Source of the DNA: Liriodendron chinense
Lineage: Eukaryota; Streptophyta; Magnoliopsida; Magnoliales; Magnoliaceae
Direction: 5' to 3'
Length of the DNA stretch: 64,000 nucleotides
NCBI GenBank assembly: GCA_003013855.2
Contig: ML058477.1
Location: 3,038,001 to 3,102,000, forward strand
Position 1 is the first letter of the stretch; each line of letters starts with the position of its first letter. Both the position numbers and the translations under genes were made by a program. Below the pieces are notes generated by a model. It was given only the letters and a program-made list of their open reading frames with translations, searched no databases and was not told the origin of the DNA. This document shows, one piece after another, positions 33,802 to 46,021 of this stretch.

Positions 33802-33819
33802 TAGCGCCGTTGTTGGGGA
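33802..33819 (+). other. Ath-F primer-binding site, decayed
   Basis: TAGCGCCGTTGTTGGGGA, three mismatches from the tRNA-Asp complement. All three are G-to-A or C-to-T changes. Confidence 0.82.
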
Positions 33820-33994
33820 CTTTGACGGTTTTTCACAAAATTTCTGAAAATAGTTTTTATTTGAGATTTTTAGGACTCTTTTACTAACTTAATTTGTTTG
33901 TTTTATTTTGCTTTTTTTTTAGGAATTCTAGGAGTCGAATTAGTCACTTTAAATCAAGTTTTTCTAACCCTTTTTCTTTTTATTTTTTTTAGAT

Positions 33995-36900
33995 TTGCAG
34001 CCACATTGGGTTCGGGATTCTAATAACCAACTCATTAGTGAAGGGAGAATTGTTGAAGGGATTGATAGGGAGCCACGTGTTAGGAAACGTTTAGATTCTC
34101 CAATTTTATCTGAAAGTATGGCTGAAAATCAACCCAACCCTATGGCCAATCAAAATTTGGGCCAAAACCAAATAGAAACGGGAGAGAATGTGGTTGAGAA
34201 TGTTCCCCGACCTAGAACATTACATGATTACTTGCAACCTGCAAGAGCGAGCACTCCCTCATTCATAGTTTTTCCACTGAATGTAGGGAACATAGATTTG
34301 AAACTGGGAGTAATCCAACTCATTCCAAAATTCCATGGACTAGACAGTGAAAGTGCCTATTAACATCTTAAGGAATTTGATGAGGTGATAGCCACAATGC
34401 ACTTTGCAAATGTAACCGATGATGAGGTGAGATTCAAATTATTTCCTTTTTCCCTTAAAGAGAAAGCTAAGGCTTGGCTTCATGCATTAAGGCCAAGATT
34501 ACTTGGCACATGGACTGAGATGACTAGGGAGTTTATTAAAAAGTTCTTCCCTACTCACAAAACGATCATGTTGAGGCCCCTTATCATGAATTTTGCTCAA
34601 AAAGAGGATGAGACCTTCTTCCAATGTTGGGAGAGGTTCAAAGACTTGTTAAATGCATGCCCACATCATGGCTACGAAATTTGGTGGGTAATAACCTTTT
34701 GCTATGAAGGACTGACTTCACCCATGCGCCAATTCGTAGAGATGATGTGCGATGGAGAATTCATGAATAAGGAAGCCGAAGAAGCATGGGACTATTTTGA
34801 TGAATTGCCTGAGAATGCACAGTCTTGGGATACATCTAGACCAACAAATTCCAAGACAAGCCAACAAAAGGAAAAAATGAGGAATTTATGTCCTCTCAGA
34901 AGAAGATAACATAAGTGCACGTGTGGCTAGCCTCACAAGAAAAGTCAAGGCCATGGAATTGAAGAAAGGAGAGACGATCAACTCAAAAGACGTTAAAACT
35001 GTTTGTGGAATTTGTGCCAGAAATCACCATGCAACACAGGATTGTCCCACAATTTCTGCATTCCAAGATATCTTACAAGAACAATCAAATGCCATAAATA
35101 GTTATCAACGACCATTTAGTGCTCCAAACTCAAACACGTATAATTCTAGTTAGAAGAACCATCCCAACTTCAATTGGAGGAATGGACCCACTACGAATGC
35201 AAACAATACCCCTCAAGCTCAACCGTTACTAGGTCCATCCCTAGTAATTACACCAAAATCTACGCTAGAGGAGATGTTGGGTGCATTCGTATTGGTTCAA
35301 GATGAATATAACAAGACTAATTCTCTGAAAATTGATGGGTTCATGCAAGTGCAACTGAAATTCAATCAAAATTCATCTCAAGCCATTAATGACTTGAAAA
35401 CCTCAATGGCTAGAGTTGAATCTCATCTCAATGTTAGGGAGAAAGGCACACTTCCTACCCAACCTCTTCCTAACCCAAGGACTCAATTTGAGATACAAGA
35501 CGCAAGCTCATCCTTCAACATATGGAACATGTTCAAATTATCACTACTTTGAGAAGTGAAAAAATAATCGATAAATCTAATCCGGTGAAGGCCCCAAAGT
35601 TTAATGATCCGAAAATTTTCAAAGAGGATGATAGCACGAACAACACTCCACATGAGAAAGAACCGAAAAGGCAATACATGCCGGTTGCCCCGTTTCTCCA
35701 AAGGTTGATTTCACCCAAACCTTTAGAAAAAAACCTAGAAATTTTAGAGGTTTTTAAGCAAGTGAAGATTAACATTCCGTTGTTCGATGCTATAAAACAA
35801 ATACCATCCTATGCCAAATTTCTAAAGGAATTGTGTACAGTCAAAAGGAAAAACAATGTTCACAACAAAGTACTTTTGACTGAGAATTTGAGCGCTATTA
35901 TCAGACAAGAAGTGCCCTAAAAATACAAGGATCCGGGTAGTCCAATCATGTATCATAGGTGACTACCAGATCAAACAAGCCTTACTAGATTTAGGGGCAA
36001 GTGTTAACCTCATCCCATACTCGGTCTATGAACAACTTGGGTTAGGTGAATTGAAACCCACCAAAACCACACTCCAACTTGCCGATAGATCTATTCGTAT
36101 ACCGAGAGGAATGATTGAGGATGTCTTAATCTAAGTTGATAAATTCTACTACCCAGTAGACTTTATTTTCTTGGATACACATCCCGTGATAGGTACCGAT
36201 GCTTAAATTCCCGTCATACTTGGCCTCCCTTTTCTAGCTACTTCAAATGCGATTATCAATTGTAGAAACGGGCTTGTACAAATGTCCTTTAGAAATATGA
36301 CACTCGAGCTAAATATATTTGATTTATGCAAACAATTACGAGAAGTTGATGACGAGATCCACGAGATAAATTTGATCGAATCATTCGTGGAGGATACATT
36401 CCCCTTGACATTCTATTCCGACCCTTTGGAGGCATGTTTGGTTCACTCTCATGAGATGAATGATGACACAATACGAGAGATGGATGCCATTTTAGATGTT
36501 ATGCCGATACTTGATAACAAAAGATGGAGGGTACTATTTGAACCTTTACCCTTAAGCGAGAACAAGCCTCTTCCATCTAATATCAAGGCACCAAAGCTTG
36601 ACCTAAAACCATTACCAAGTGATTTGAAATATGCATATTTAGGTCGAGATGAGACATATCCGGTGGTGATTTCTTCCCACTTGGATGAGGAACAAGAGAG
36701 TAGGCTAATAACCACTCTAATAGAGCATAAGAGCGCCATTGGATGGTCGATTGCGGATCTCAAAGGGATAGACCCACTGATTTGTACTTATCGCATACAC
36801 CTTGAGGAAATGCCAAGACATCTAAGCAACCACAAAGATGCCTCAATCCAAGCATCAAGGAGGTGGTTAAGGCCGAAGTGGTGAAACTATTGGATGTGGG

Positions 36901-39496
36901 TATCATTTACCCAATATCCGATAGTTAATGGGTGAGTCCAACTCAAGTGGTGCCTAAGAAATTCGGAATAACCATCGTAGCCAATGCCAATAATGAACTT
37001 GTACCAACCAGAGTCACTATCTGTTGGAGAATGTGCGTTGACTACAGGAAGCTAAACACAGTCACAAGGAAAGACCACTTCCCCCTACCGTTTGTTGATC
37101 AAATTTTAGAATGGTTGGCGGGTCATTCCCATTTTTGCTTCCATGATGGGATTCAGGGTATAACTAAATAGGGATCGCCCTAGAAGAACAAGAGAAGATA
37201 ACATTCACATGTCCATTCAGCACTTTTTCCTATCGAAGGATGCCGTTTGGACTATGCAATGCCCCTGCCACTTTTCAGCATTGTATGTTGAGTATTTTTT
37301 CTGATATGGTGGGAACGATTCTCGAAGTCTTCATCGACGATTTCTCTGTATTTGGTTGTAACTTTGATGAGTGCCTTATGCACTTAAAAGTTGTGTTGAA
37401 AAGATGTGAAGAAAAGAACCTCATGTTAAATTGGGAGAAATGTCATTTCATAGCTCAAAAGGGAATGGTACTTGGTCACATCATCTCACAAAATGGAATC
37501 GAGGTGGACAAAGCTAAAATCGATCTTATCTCTAACTTTCCACCACCCAAGAGCGTATGAGATGTTCGGTTCTTTTTGGGACATGTCAAATTTTATAGAC
37601 GGTTCATAAAGGACTTTAGTTCACGCTCTCATCCTTTATGTAACCTCCTTCAAAAGAAAAACTCATTCGAGTGGACTGAAGATTGTCAAAATGCCTTTAA
37701 CAAACTAAAAGGTATGTTGACATGTGCTCCTATAATGCAACCACCTAATTGGAGCCTTCCTTTTGAAATTATGTGCGATGCGAGCGACTACGCTATTGGG
37801 GCTGTGTTAGGCCAGAGAAAAGAGAAAAAGCCATGTGTCATCTACTATGCAAGTAGAACTTTAAACTCGGCTCAAGAAAACTACACTAGTAAAAAAAAGA
37901 ACTTTTAGCCGTAGTTTTTGCTTTAGACAAGTTTAGGTCCTACTTGATTGGATCCAAGATCATCATATTCACTGACCATGCTGTGCTTAAGTACCTTCTC
38001 TCTAAGAAGGATGCTAAGCCACGCTTGTTAAGATGGATCCTCCTACTCCAAGAATTTGATACAGAAATACGTGATAAGAAAGGAGTAGAAAACGTCGTGG
38101 TTGACCATCTCTCTAGACTTGTTCTCACCAATTCCCCTGAGACGACCGCAATCAATGACATGTTCCCTGATGAACAACTTTTTAAAGTCTCCTAATTTTC
38201 ATGGTATGCGGACGTTGCTAACTATCTTGCTATAGGTACAATTTCGACAGAGTGGAAAAAGCAAGATAAGGATAAGTTCTTCAAGGAGGTCAGAAAATTC
38301 CTATGGGATGACCTGTACTTATTCAAGTATTGTCCAGATCAAATCATAAGGAGATGTGTGCCGGATGATGAACAACACAGTATTATCTCCTTTTGTCATT
38401 CTCGGGCATATGGTGGCCACTTTTCGGCTAAGAAGACCACATCTAAGATTCTACAATGTGGGTTTTATTGGCCCACCATGTTCAAAGATACCCATGAGTT
38501 TTGTAAAACGTGTGAGCCTTGTCAGAAATTGGGAGGAATATCCCGTAGAAATATGATGCCACTCAATCCCATCTTACCGATAAAAAATTTTGATTGTTGG
38601 GGCATCGATTTCATGGGTCCATTCCCATCTTCTTTCGAAAATTTATATATATTGCTAACCGTCGATTATGTTTCAAAATGGGTCAAGGCGATTTCATGCC
38701 AGAACAATGACCATAAAACAGTCATTCATTTCTTAAAAGAAAATATCATTTCCCTGTTTGGAACACCTCGAGTCATTATAAGTGATGGAGGATCTCATTT
38801 TGTAACCGACTGTTTGAAGCTTTAATGAAAAACTATGGGGTAAATCACAAAGTGAGTACTCCCTATCACCCACAAACAAGTGGACAAGCTGAGATATCCA
38901 ACAGGGAGATAAAACATATTTTGGAGAAAACAGTGAACCCCGATCACAAGGATTGGTCGCTTCGACTAACCGATGCACTCTGGGCTTACCATACTGCTTT
39001 CAAGACCCCCATTGGAATGTCTCCCTATAGACTTGTCTATGGGAAAGCTTGTCACTTGCCCATGGAGTTGAAACATAGGGCATATTGGGCGATAAAGAAG
39101 ATGAATTTTGATTCTGACAAAGCAAGCTCGTTGCGCAAACTTCAATTGAATGAACTTGCGGAACTCCGGAACGAGGCATATGAAAATGAGAGAATTTACA
39201 AGGAGAAGATGAAAGTATTCCATGATAAGAACATTCTTCGTAAGACCTTCACGATTAATCAAAAAGTCCTTATGTATAATTCTCAACTACATTTATTTCT
39301 GGGAAAATTGAGATCTCGATGGACCAGTCCCTATATTGTAAAAATTGTTTATCCATATGGGACCGTCGAGTTGTTGAATTCAAGGAACGGTAATATCTTT
39401 AAAACAAATGGTCAGTGATTAAAGCCGTTTTTTGAGAATTTTCCTTCAGAAGGTATGTCCATACCTCTGACTGATCCTGTGTATCAGGATATTTGA
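33995..39496 (+). pseudogene. Ath-F gag-pol, decayed
   Basis: Collinear with Ath-A across its whole length. The gag start ATG is lost (LQPHWVRDSNNQLISEG from 33995). Gag core to 34909 (IPKFHGLDS, FIKKFFPTHKTIML, CWERFKDLLNACPHHGYE), knuckle CGICARNHHATQDC near 35007. Protease LDLGASVNLIPYSVYEQ near 35987. RT with WRMCVDYRKLNTVTR, PFGLCNAPATFQ and FIDDF. RNase H with CDASDYAIGAVLG and FTDHAVLKYLL. Here RNase H runs into integrase in one frame (VDHLSRLVLTNSPETT), the reference for Ath-A's frameshift. Integrase has the HHCC finger, VIISDGGSHF, and SGQAEISNREI after a break at 38825. Stops or shifts occur near 34363, 34909, 35153, 35552, 35920, 36133, 37171, 37558, 37908 and 39418. Confidence 0.92.
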
Positions 39497-40630
39497 TATC
39501 CTAGTCTAATGGAGGTATAGAGTAGTTAGGATTAGGATTTTGTTGCTTTTGGTTTATTTTTTTTTTTAGGTTTGTTAGAAGTAGGTAGAATTCCAGTTGT
39601 TGTTCCCTCAGGTATTCCCATTCCTCACTCCCTTTGTTTTATAATTGCTCTCATATTTTGCTCATTGCATATCTTTTTCATTGAGGACAATATAAGATTT
39701 GGTTATGGGGTGTGGGATCACTGGGATGAATCTAGTGTTTTGTAACATTTCGAGCAATCATGTAGGAATTTTTCAATTTTTCTACAAATTCAAAACTCCA
39801 TTGGAAAACTTTGTTTCTATGCATTTGGAATGGTGTGAGTATAAGATAAAGGAAAGGCAAAGTGAGTGAAGTTGAATATCTTGAACAATCTCTAAGATAC
39901 TAGTTTTATATGCGAATCCCCTTATTTTTATGATTGATAGAATTTCTAAACACTTTTACACCTAGTTCACATTACACGATTCTCACACTTTGAAAGGATT
40001 ATGTAGAATTGCGGATTGGTTAAGTTTGGATTTGAGGTGTTGAGAAACCAAGCCAGGGTACTTTATTCATCCTTGTCCATGGAAAAATAACGAAAGATAT
40101 AGATTTCTAAAAATCCTATCTAATGAAAAAGAAAACGGGAAAGGAAGGATGAAAATATGAGAATGATGGAGAATATGGTGGAAAATTCTGAAAAGGGTTA
40201 CCTATTACCAACCGGGGGATGGTCTACCCATAACCAAAGTCGGAAATGGGATGTAGTGTAAAAGCCGTCGGAAGGACGGTAAGGCAAATTCCTGTCATAG
40301 GCTTGTTGTTGATCTATACACCGTTGAATCCATACCTTAGTTAATTCATGAAGAAGGTAACTCCGGAAATCCATGAGATGAGCATTCACTGAGCACACTA
40401 GGTTAACTTGTTTGGATTCTTCTATTTATCAATCAATCAGCGGGAATTTTATATGAGTACTTGGTATATTCTGAAAAATTCAAGGTTTCAACTTCTATCA
40501 CTAGGCATTTCAGAATTCTTTACATTTGTATATCATTGAGTATATAGAAACATGATTTCTAAAGGAGAGTTGGGTTTTGAAGAATGAAATTTGTTTCACG
40601 CATGTTTTGCTCGGGACTAGCAAAATGCTA
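39497..40630 (+). other. Ath-F 3' UTR with conserved ~100-nt block
   Basis: Non-coding. The block at 40197-40298 matches those in Ath-A and Ath-K and contains the hairpin CCGTC (40265-40269), loop GGAAG, GACGG (40275-40279). A CTCGGGACTAGCAAAATGCT motif lies just before the PPT. Confidence 0.82.
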
Positions 40631-40640
40631 GTTAGGGGTG
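40631..40640 (+). other. Ath-F polypurine tract
   Basis: GTTAGGGGTG immediately before the 3' LTR start, a degraded form of the GGTTGGGGGGTG tract in Ath-A and Ath-K. Confidence 0.85.
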
Positions 40641-42259
40641 TGTTGAGCTCTTAAATGTGCATATTCTAACCCCATTTCATTACTAACTATGCTTGGAATA
40701 AGTGATTAAAGACCCAACTAATGCATAGTTTTGCGGTTGTAGGAATGAGAGATAGAATTCATCAATTGAGGGCTTAGAGATGCTGTTTACACACCTTGAA
40801 GATCAAAGGAATGAAGGACCAAAGGTGGAGCAAAAGTGCATTGAAGATGAAGGAGGAGAAGCTGAGAATTCAACCAATTTCATGTCCACCGGCCGGCCGG
40901 CCATAACCACCGACCGGCCGGCCAAACCCTCCAGAAATAAGAAAGTCACTGGACACATTTTAGGAGGACCGACCCCTTGACCGACCGGCCGAACAGACTG
41001 ACCGATCGGCTGGCTGAAAGGTCAGCCTATGCATTACAACATCCAGCGAATTCAGCAGTTTGAAGCAGTTTCACCGGCCAGCCAGCCGACCGGTCGGCTG
41101 ATGGGTCGGACTGTGTAAAAAAGACACCAGTGAGAATTATATTTGCAGGCACTTTGTCTGACCGGCCGAACAGGGGTTCCAACAGCTGGTCAACACTTAG
41201 GAACATCTGGAGCTCTAAAAATCTCTCCGCAAAACGTTAATCTTATGGGATTTCTCAAACTTTCTTCGCACCTAGGGCTCCAAAGCTATAAAAGGACTCC
41301 TCTAACTTGTTCCTAGGGCATCCTAGAAGAGATTTACCACGGTGGGAGGCGGCGGAAGTCAGATCCGGAGTTCTACAACTCCTCCTAGTTTGTTCTTCTA
41401 GTTTTTATATTTTTCTTAGTTGTTTTCATGTTTCCTTGGATCATGAACGGCTAAACCTCTTAGCTAGGGCCAAGAGGTGAAGCTTGTAGTGAATCTAAGA
41501 TGTTTCAATTCGTTTGATTTGGTTTCAAGTTGGATTAATAGTGAAGAACAATGGTTGAAGTTTGAATAAAGTTCTAAGTAGTTTTTCTTAATCTTATGAT
41601 GGCTCATGAATGTTTAGAAGAATTACTCGAGTTCTTAATTGTTTTCAATTATTATAGACCTGTACACTCCGAGGAATCAGATTTAATACGCTTTAGACCT
41701 TTGATCCTCATGTGGGAACTTCATACCAAAAGTTCTACTTCTGAAATTTCTGCTTATGTGTGATTGTGTATGTGATTTGAATCAAGTTCAAATCATGATC
41801 TAACTATACTTTGTGATAGAATTTAATGATGATTATGATTGTGATCTTAACCTATTAGAACTAGGATTGACTTATGCAATTGAGTATACTCAAGTTCTAA
41901 CTTGAATTGAGGGAATCATGTATTTGAATCACACATATGGCAGATTGTTTGTTTTGACTGCTCTATCCTCCGGCTAGATAGGATTTAATTTCGATTCTAG
42001 TTGAGAAAGTTAGAAACCACACCGAATTAAGCATCATTGCTACAAGTGGATCCTTGAACCCCTAGTGCTTTTTATTATTGATTACATTAAATTTAGTTCA
42101 AAATATCTATCTACACCAAATTCCTAAATCCTGTTTGGCTAGTTTTTAATTAGAAACCATTGGAAGTGTTTTGTGAATTCCTACACAAGTCCCTATGGAT
42201 CGACCTCGGTCTTACCAGATTATTACTACATCGCAACCCTATACTTGGGGAAGCGAACA
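40641..42259 (+). repeat. Ath-F 3' LTR
   Basis: TGTTGAGCTCTTAAATG to GCGAACA, partner of 32157-33795. TATA CTATAAAAGG at 41286-41295. U3 array at 40888-41190. Post-TATA hairpin near 41455-41476 with one mismatch. Right target copy CTAGC follows at 42260. Confidence 0.94.
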
Positions 42260-43440
42260 CTAGCCTTGCATTCACATCATCTTCCTCCTTAAGGATGTAA
42301 ATCCCTCCTTTCTCTATTTGTTGAGGAGGCTTGAGGTTTTTAGATTTTTCTGAACTATCCCATGATTGGGCATTCTCGGCCAACATGTCTAAGTAACTCC
42401 AAGCCTCATCTGAATTTTTACTCATAAACTCGCCATTCCACATGATTTCTACGAATTGGCGCATGTTGGAACTTAATCCATCATTGAAGAAGTTTATAAT
42501 TCGTCAGCTTTCGTAACCATGATGCGGGTAAGCAAGTAGGAGGTCCTTAAACCTTTCCCAACATTGGAAGAATGACTCATTCTCTTTAACCGAAAAGTTC
42601 ATTATGGCTCTTCGAAGGGTGTTTGTTTTATGAGTCGGGAAGAACTTTTTCAAAAATTCCTAGGTCATCTCATTCCATGACCCTATCGAGTGTGGTCTCA
42701 GAGAGTGAAGCCAACTCTTGGCTCTTTCTTTCAATGAAAAGGAAAAAAATTTAAGTTTAATGACATCTTCTGAAACATTCGTATATTGCAAAGTAGCCAC
42801 TACTTCTTCAAATTCATTTAAGTGTAAATATGGGCTTTCAGAGTTTCGCCCGTAGAACTTTGGCAAAAGTTGAATCACACCCGGCTTTATATCTATGTTT
42901 CCCCCAGTTGGTGGTAAGACCACACACGAGGGTGTAGTTGTACGAGCCGGTTGTAGTTAGTCTCGTAAATATCTCATTGGAGGAACATTATGTACCTCAT
43001 ACTCTCCTACTCCCTCTTGATTTGTGTTTGTAGTTGGAGTAGGAGGGGAAGGATTCCTTAAAGGTTTTGATCCATACTCCCCAAACTATCACAAAGCTCT
43101 TGGTATTTTCGGACTCATCTATGGATTGATAATGGTCCAACTAGACCACCTTCGGATTGGAGACGATTGCTGTGGTCACGTTACCAACGGGACAAAAACC
43201 ACACAACTAAGAACTAAACTAATCCTAAGTCCTAAAACAGAATTTAACAAAAATCTAAAAATTGAAAAAATCTGTAAAAAGTACAAAGTTAGAAAGATAT
43301 TACCCGATTCACTTGAACTATGGAAGAATTCCTACAAAACAAAACAACTTGTTAGTCCTAAGAAATCAGAAGAAAAAAAAAACCTATCTACTTCTACTTC
43401 TACAGCCACTAAAACAATCTAGAACCGTTTATCTAAATTT
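42260..43440 (-). pseudogene. Ath-D gag N-terminal half and leader
   Basis: Minus-strand frames 42150-42464 and 42660-42923 give gag: FVEIMWNGEFMSKNSDEAWS, WDSSEKSKN and, further upstream, LPPTGGNIDIKPGVIQLLPK, FSLKERAKSWLHSLRPHSIG. A stop or shift separates them near 42500-42660. 42924-43440 is the gag start region and leader, matching the Ath-B leader but without its long C run. Confidence 0.85.
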
Positions 43441-43456
43441 CCCGGCAACGGCGCCA
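43441..43456 (-). other. Ath-D primer-binding site (tRNA-Asp)
   Basis: Minus strand TGGCGCCGTTGCCGGG, a perfect 16-base match to the tRNA-Asp complement, six bases from the 5' LTR. Confidence 0.92.
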
Positions 43457-43462
43457 AAAGCT

Positions 43463-44842
43463 TGTTCGCTTGCCTCAAGTGCAAGGCTGCGATGTAGTAA
43501 TAATTCTCGATAAGACCTAGGTCGATACACAGGGAATTAGAAAACCAATTCTAAACTATTCCAGCAACTTAAATTGAAACAATTTAGAGATTCAATTAAG
43601 AAATCTAACTTAAAACAATAACTTAGGAAATTCAGTAATTTAAAGGAACTAAGGCTTTCAAGGATCCACTTGTAGCAATCCCATGTCAATCCAATCGATC
43701 CAAGCTTAAAACACAACTAGATTCAAAGTTCTATCTCTCATCTAGTTGGAAGATAAAGTAATGAAACACATTCAATCCCACTTAAGTTGAACTTCCAAGT
43801 TCCAGTCCTATACAATCATATAGCATTCAAAATCATAGCCTTCGGAGTAACAGCCATGCCAATGGACTATGGCATGCTCAAGGATTACCATAATTCGAAT
43901 CTAATCAAGCCAAACATGATAATCTCAAAGAATTGCAAGGAATCCATGTCCGAAGCACATGAACTCTCATAAAACTTCTAAAAATATCAACTTTATTCGA
44001 ACTAGAACATTCAAAATCCAAACTTAAAGTGAAATTACTTGAATCAAACTGAATTAAACATGAAATTGGCTACAAGCTTCACCTCTTAGCCTTAGCTGAG
44101 AGATTCTAGCCGAGCATTGTCATACTACAACTAGAAAGAACTCAATGAAAAAGACATAAAAACTAGAAAAATCGGAATCGACGGAGTTGTGGACGCTCCA
44201 CGGTGCTCTCCTTCACTTCCCACGACCTCCAATCTCTTCTAGGATACCTTTAGATGAAGCCTTAGGTCCCCTTTTATAGAATAGTGCGGAAAATTCCAGA
44301 TTGTGCAAGAAATCACGGAGCTGCGCAGAGAAAATCGAAGCTTGTAGGACAAGATTTGTTACGCAGACGACCGATTTGAGCTCCTAGACGACTGGTTGGA
44401 GGACCGGTCGTAAAACAGCAAAAACAGTCCAGCAAGCATTTTGGACTTTTGACCCCTCTCTGTTGAGTGTTCGACCGGTCTGACGACTGGTCTGAATGAT
44501 GGCCGATCGGTCTGACGACCGGTCTGTCTTGGTCCAGTGATATGTACAGCAATGGGGGTCTCTGTTGAATTGCAGACTTGTCAGACGATCGACCTTCAAT
44601 GCAGAGTATTGCACTTCTTCCTTCTTTCTTCCATATCTCTCTTGCTTCTTTCTCCCATCCTTTAGCACTTAGTTCTTTGATCTTCAATGCATACAAAGTG
44701 ACTCTTTTACCCATGAATTGGTGAAATCTCCTTCTCATTCCTACAATCACAAAAACATGTATTAGATTAGTCTTTAAACATGAAAACCACGCATATAATG
44801 TGATGTAATGGGTCGGCAAATGTATAAATTGGAGGCTCAACA
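43463..44842 (-). repeat. Ath-D 5' LTR
   Basis: 1,380 bp; on the element strand TGTTGAGCCTCCAATTTATA to GCGAACA. TATA on the minus strand near 44270-44279 (CTATAAAAGG). U3 dyads of GACCGGTCG type at 44375-44590. Post-TATA stem at 44092-44113 has one non-Watson-Crick pair. Confidence 0.9.
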
Positions 44843-46021
44843 CGTCCTACATTAATCGCCCCTCACGTGTTGGCTTTTGCTTTGTTAGAATGGCTTTGAC
44901 GACGATCGTTTCTACCATCTCTTTAACTGTTTCTGTATAAATGGCCTGATCTGCCCCCTGCGATTCTTGCGCCGACTGTCGAGTGGGTGAAGCGGCACTA
45001 CAGGCTATTCTCTGTGCAATTGGGGTGGCTAAGGCATCCTGGATCTCCTTTACTCACCTCGATAAATCACTCCGAGCTTGGGTCAATTCGTTGATCTGCT
45101 CCTGAGTCGTTAACGGTTCAACATCTTGTTTGATCGGTTCTTGGCCTTCGATTATCTACACCATCACGACCTGTACTGGCCACTCCTCATGAATTGGCCT
45201 TGATTTCATCTGCCTGGTCTCGATGACAACCCCTCTCTTGCTTTTATGACCTTTTTTTTTCTTTGCATAGTCAACTTGATCTGCCCCCTGTCTAGGTGGT
45301 TCACTTCCAAGAGAGCTGGGAAGCTACCAACTGAACATGTGAACTTCTGTGGCCTCATTGTGTAGTCTGGTTAGCAGTGGAAGCACTGCTAACTTGTGCT
45401 GGTTGCCACTGCTTTTTTATGGTGTGGCATGCCTTGACCACAGTGGTCTTCTAATATGGAGCCTTCATCATTGTTTTCTTCATTTCCTTCGGCTGTTTGT
45501 GGCTTCGAGTTAGCTGTTGGCCAGACTTAGAAGCAGTTGGTGTTGTCATAGTGGAATGCGAGGAGCAGAATCCTCTAGTCACCAAAAAGATAAGTACAAA
45601 CAACATTTCTCTTGTTCTTAGGGTCAGTATTTTTGTTAGTTTTCACTGCATAATCACATGTCCATTAGAACATTCTACAATTAGATGTAGAAAGTGCACG
45701 ACCTTACGAGTCGCAATAATAGTTAGACATAAAACTAAATGCGCAGCAGGAATACATATGCTTATGTTATCTTTTAAAACTTTAAGATTTTTTAAAGTTT
45801 TGAAAACTTCGATTTCAGATGCTTTTGCCTTAAAGATGAAGGGAAGAACGTTCCCGTTGAGAGTTGTCAGTTTAGTGCCTGTAAAGGCGCCGAACATTTC
45901 TCTTTGCGGTAACTTTCTTATGCATACATTTGTGCTGCAAATGATTTATCTTAGAAGGTTTCTTTTACTCAGAATTAACCAGAGATTCTGGTATGTTCTA
46001 TCCACAACAGAGTCACCAGTT
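44843..46021 (-). pseudogene. Tat-O 5' internal region, gag-like remnant
   Basis: Minus strand. From an ATG near 45549 (MTTPTASKSGQQLTRS) a Gln/Thr-rich frame with stops runs to 44843. It includes LTTQEQINELTQARSDLSR and VKEIQDALATPIAQRIA, then VETIVVKAILTKQK. No database-like domain is obvious to me. Its place shortly after a PBS suggests an ORF1 or gag N-terminal region of a Tat/Ogre-like element. The end of this segment recurs at 60900-60973. Ath-D interrupts it at CGTCC. Confidence 0.5.
45998..46018 (-). other. Tat-O candidate primer-binding site (tRNA-Arg-like)
   Basis: Minus strand TGGTGACTCTGTTGTGGAT, three bases from TGTTAAAAC. It resembles TGGCGACTCCACTGGGGAT, the complement of a plant tRNA-Arg 3' end, with about five mismatches. 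Tat/Ogre elements commonly use tRNA-Arg. Confidence 0.5.

Larger units (their letters stand above)
32157..42259 (+). mobile_element. Ath-F, complete but decayed Athila element
   Basis: 10.1 kb with two LTRs (1,639 and 1,619 bp), PBS, gag to integrase, 3' UTR and PPT, flanked by CTAGC (32152-32156 and 42260-42264). Inserted into Ath-D gag. The LTRs differ by several per cent and pol has more than ten stops or shifts, so it is older than Ath-A and Ath-K. Confidence 0.94.
29343..44842 (-). mobile_element. Ath-D, minus-strand Athila element hosting three others
   Basis: Reconstructed from blocks 29343-30319, 31932-32156 and 42260-44842, all minus and in collinear order from protease back to 5' LTR. 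It hosts Ath-B at its left edge, solo LTR Ath-E and full element Ath-F. Everything 3' of protease, including its 3' LTR, is absent from the window. The right flank starts CGTCC, and the Tat relative at ~60904 reads CGTCC at the same place, a plausible target site. Confidence 0.8.
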
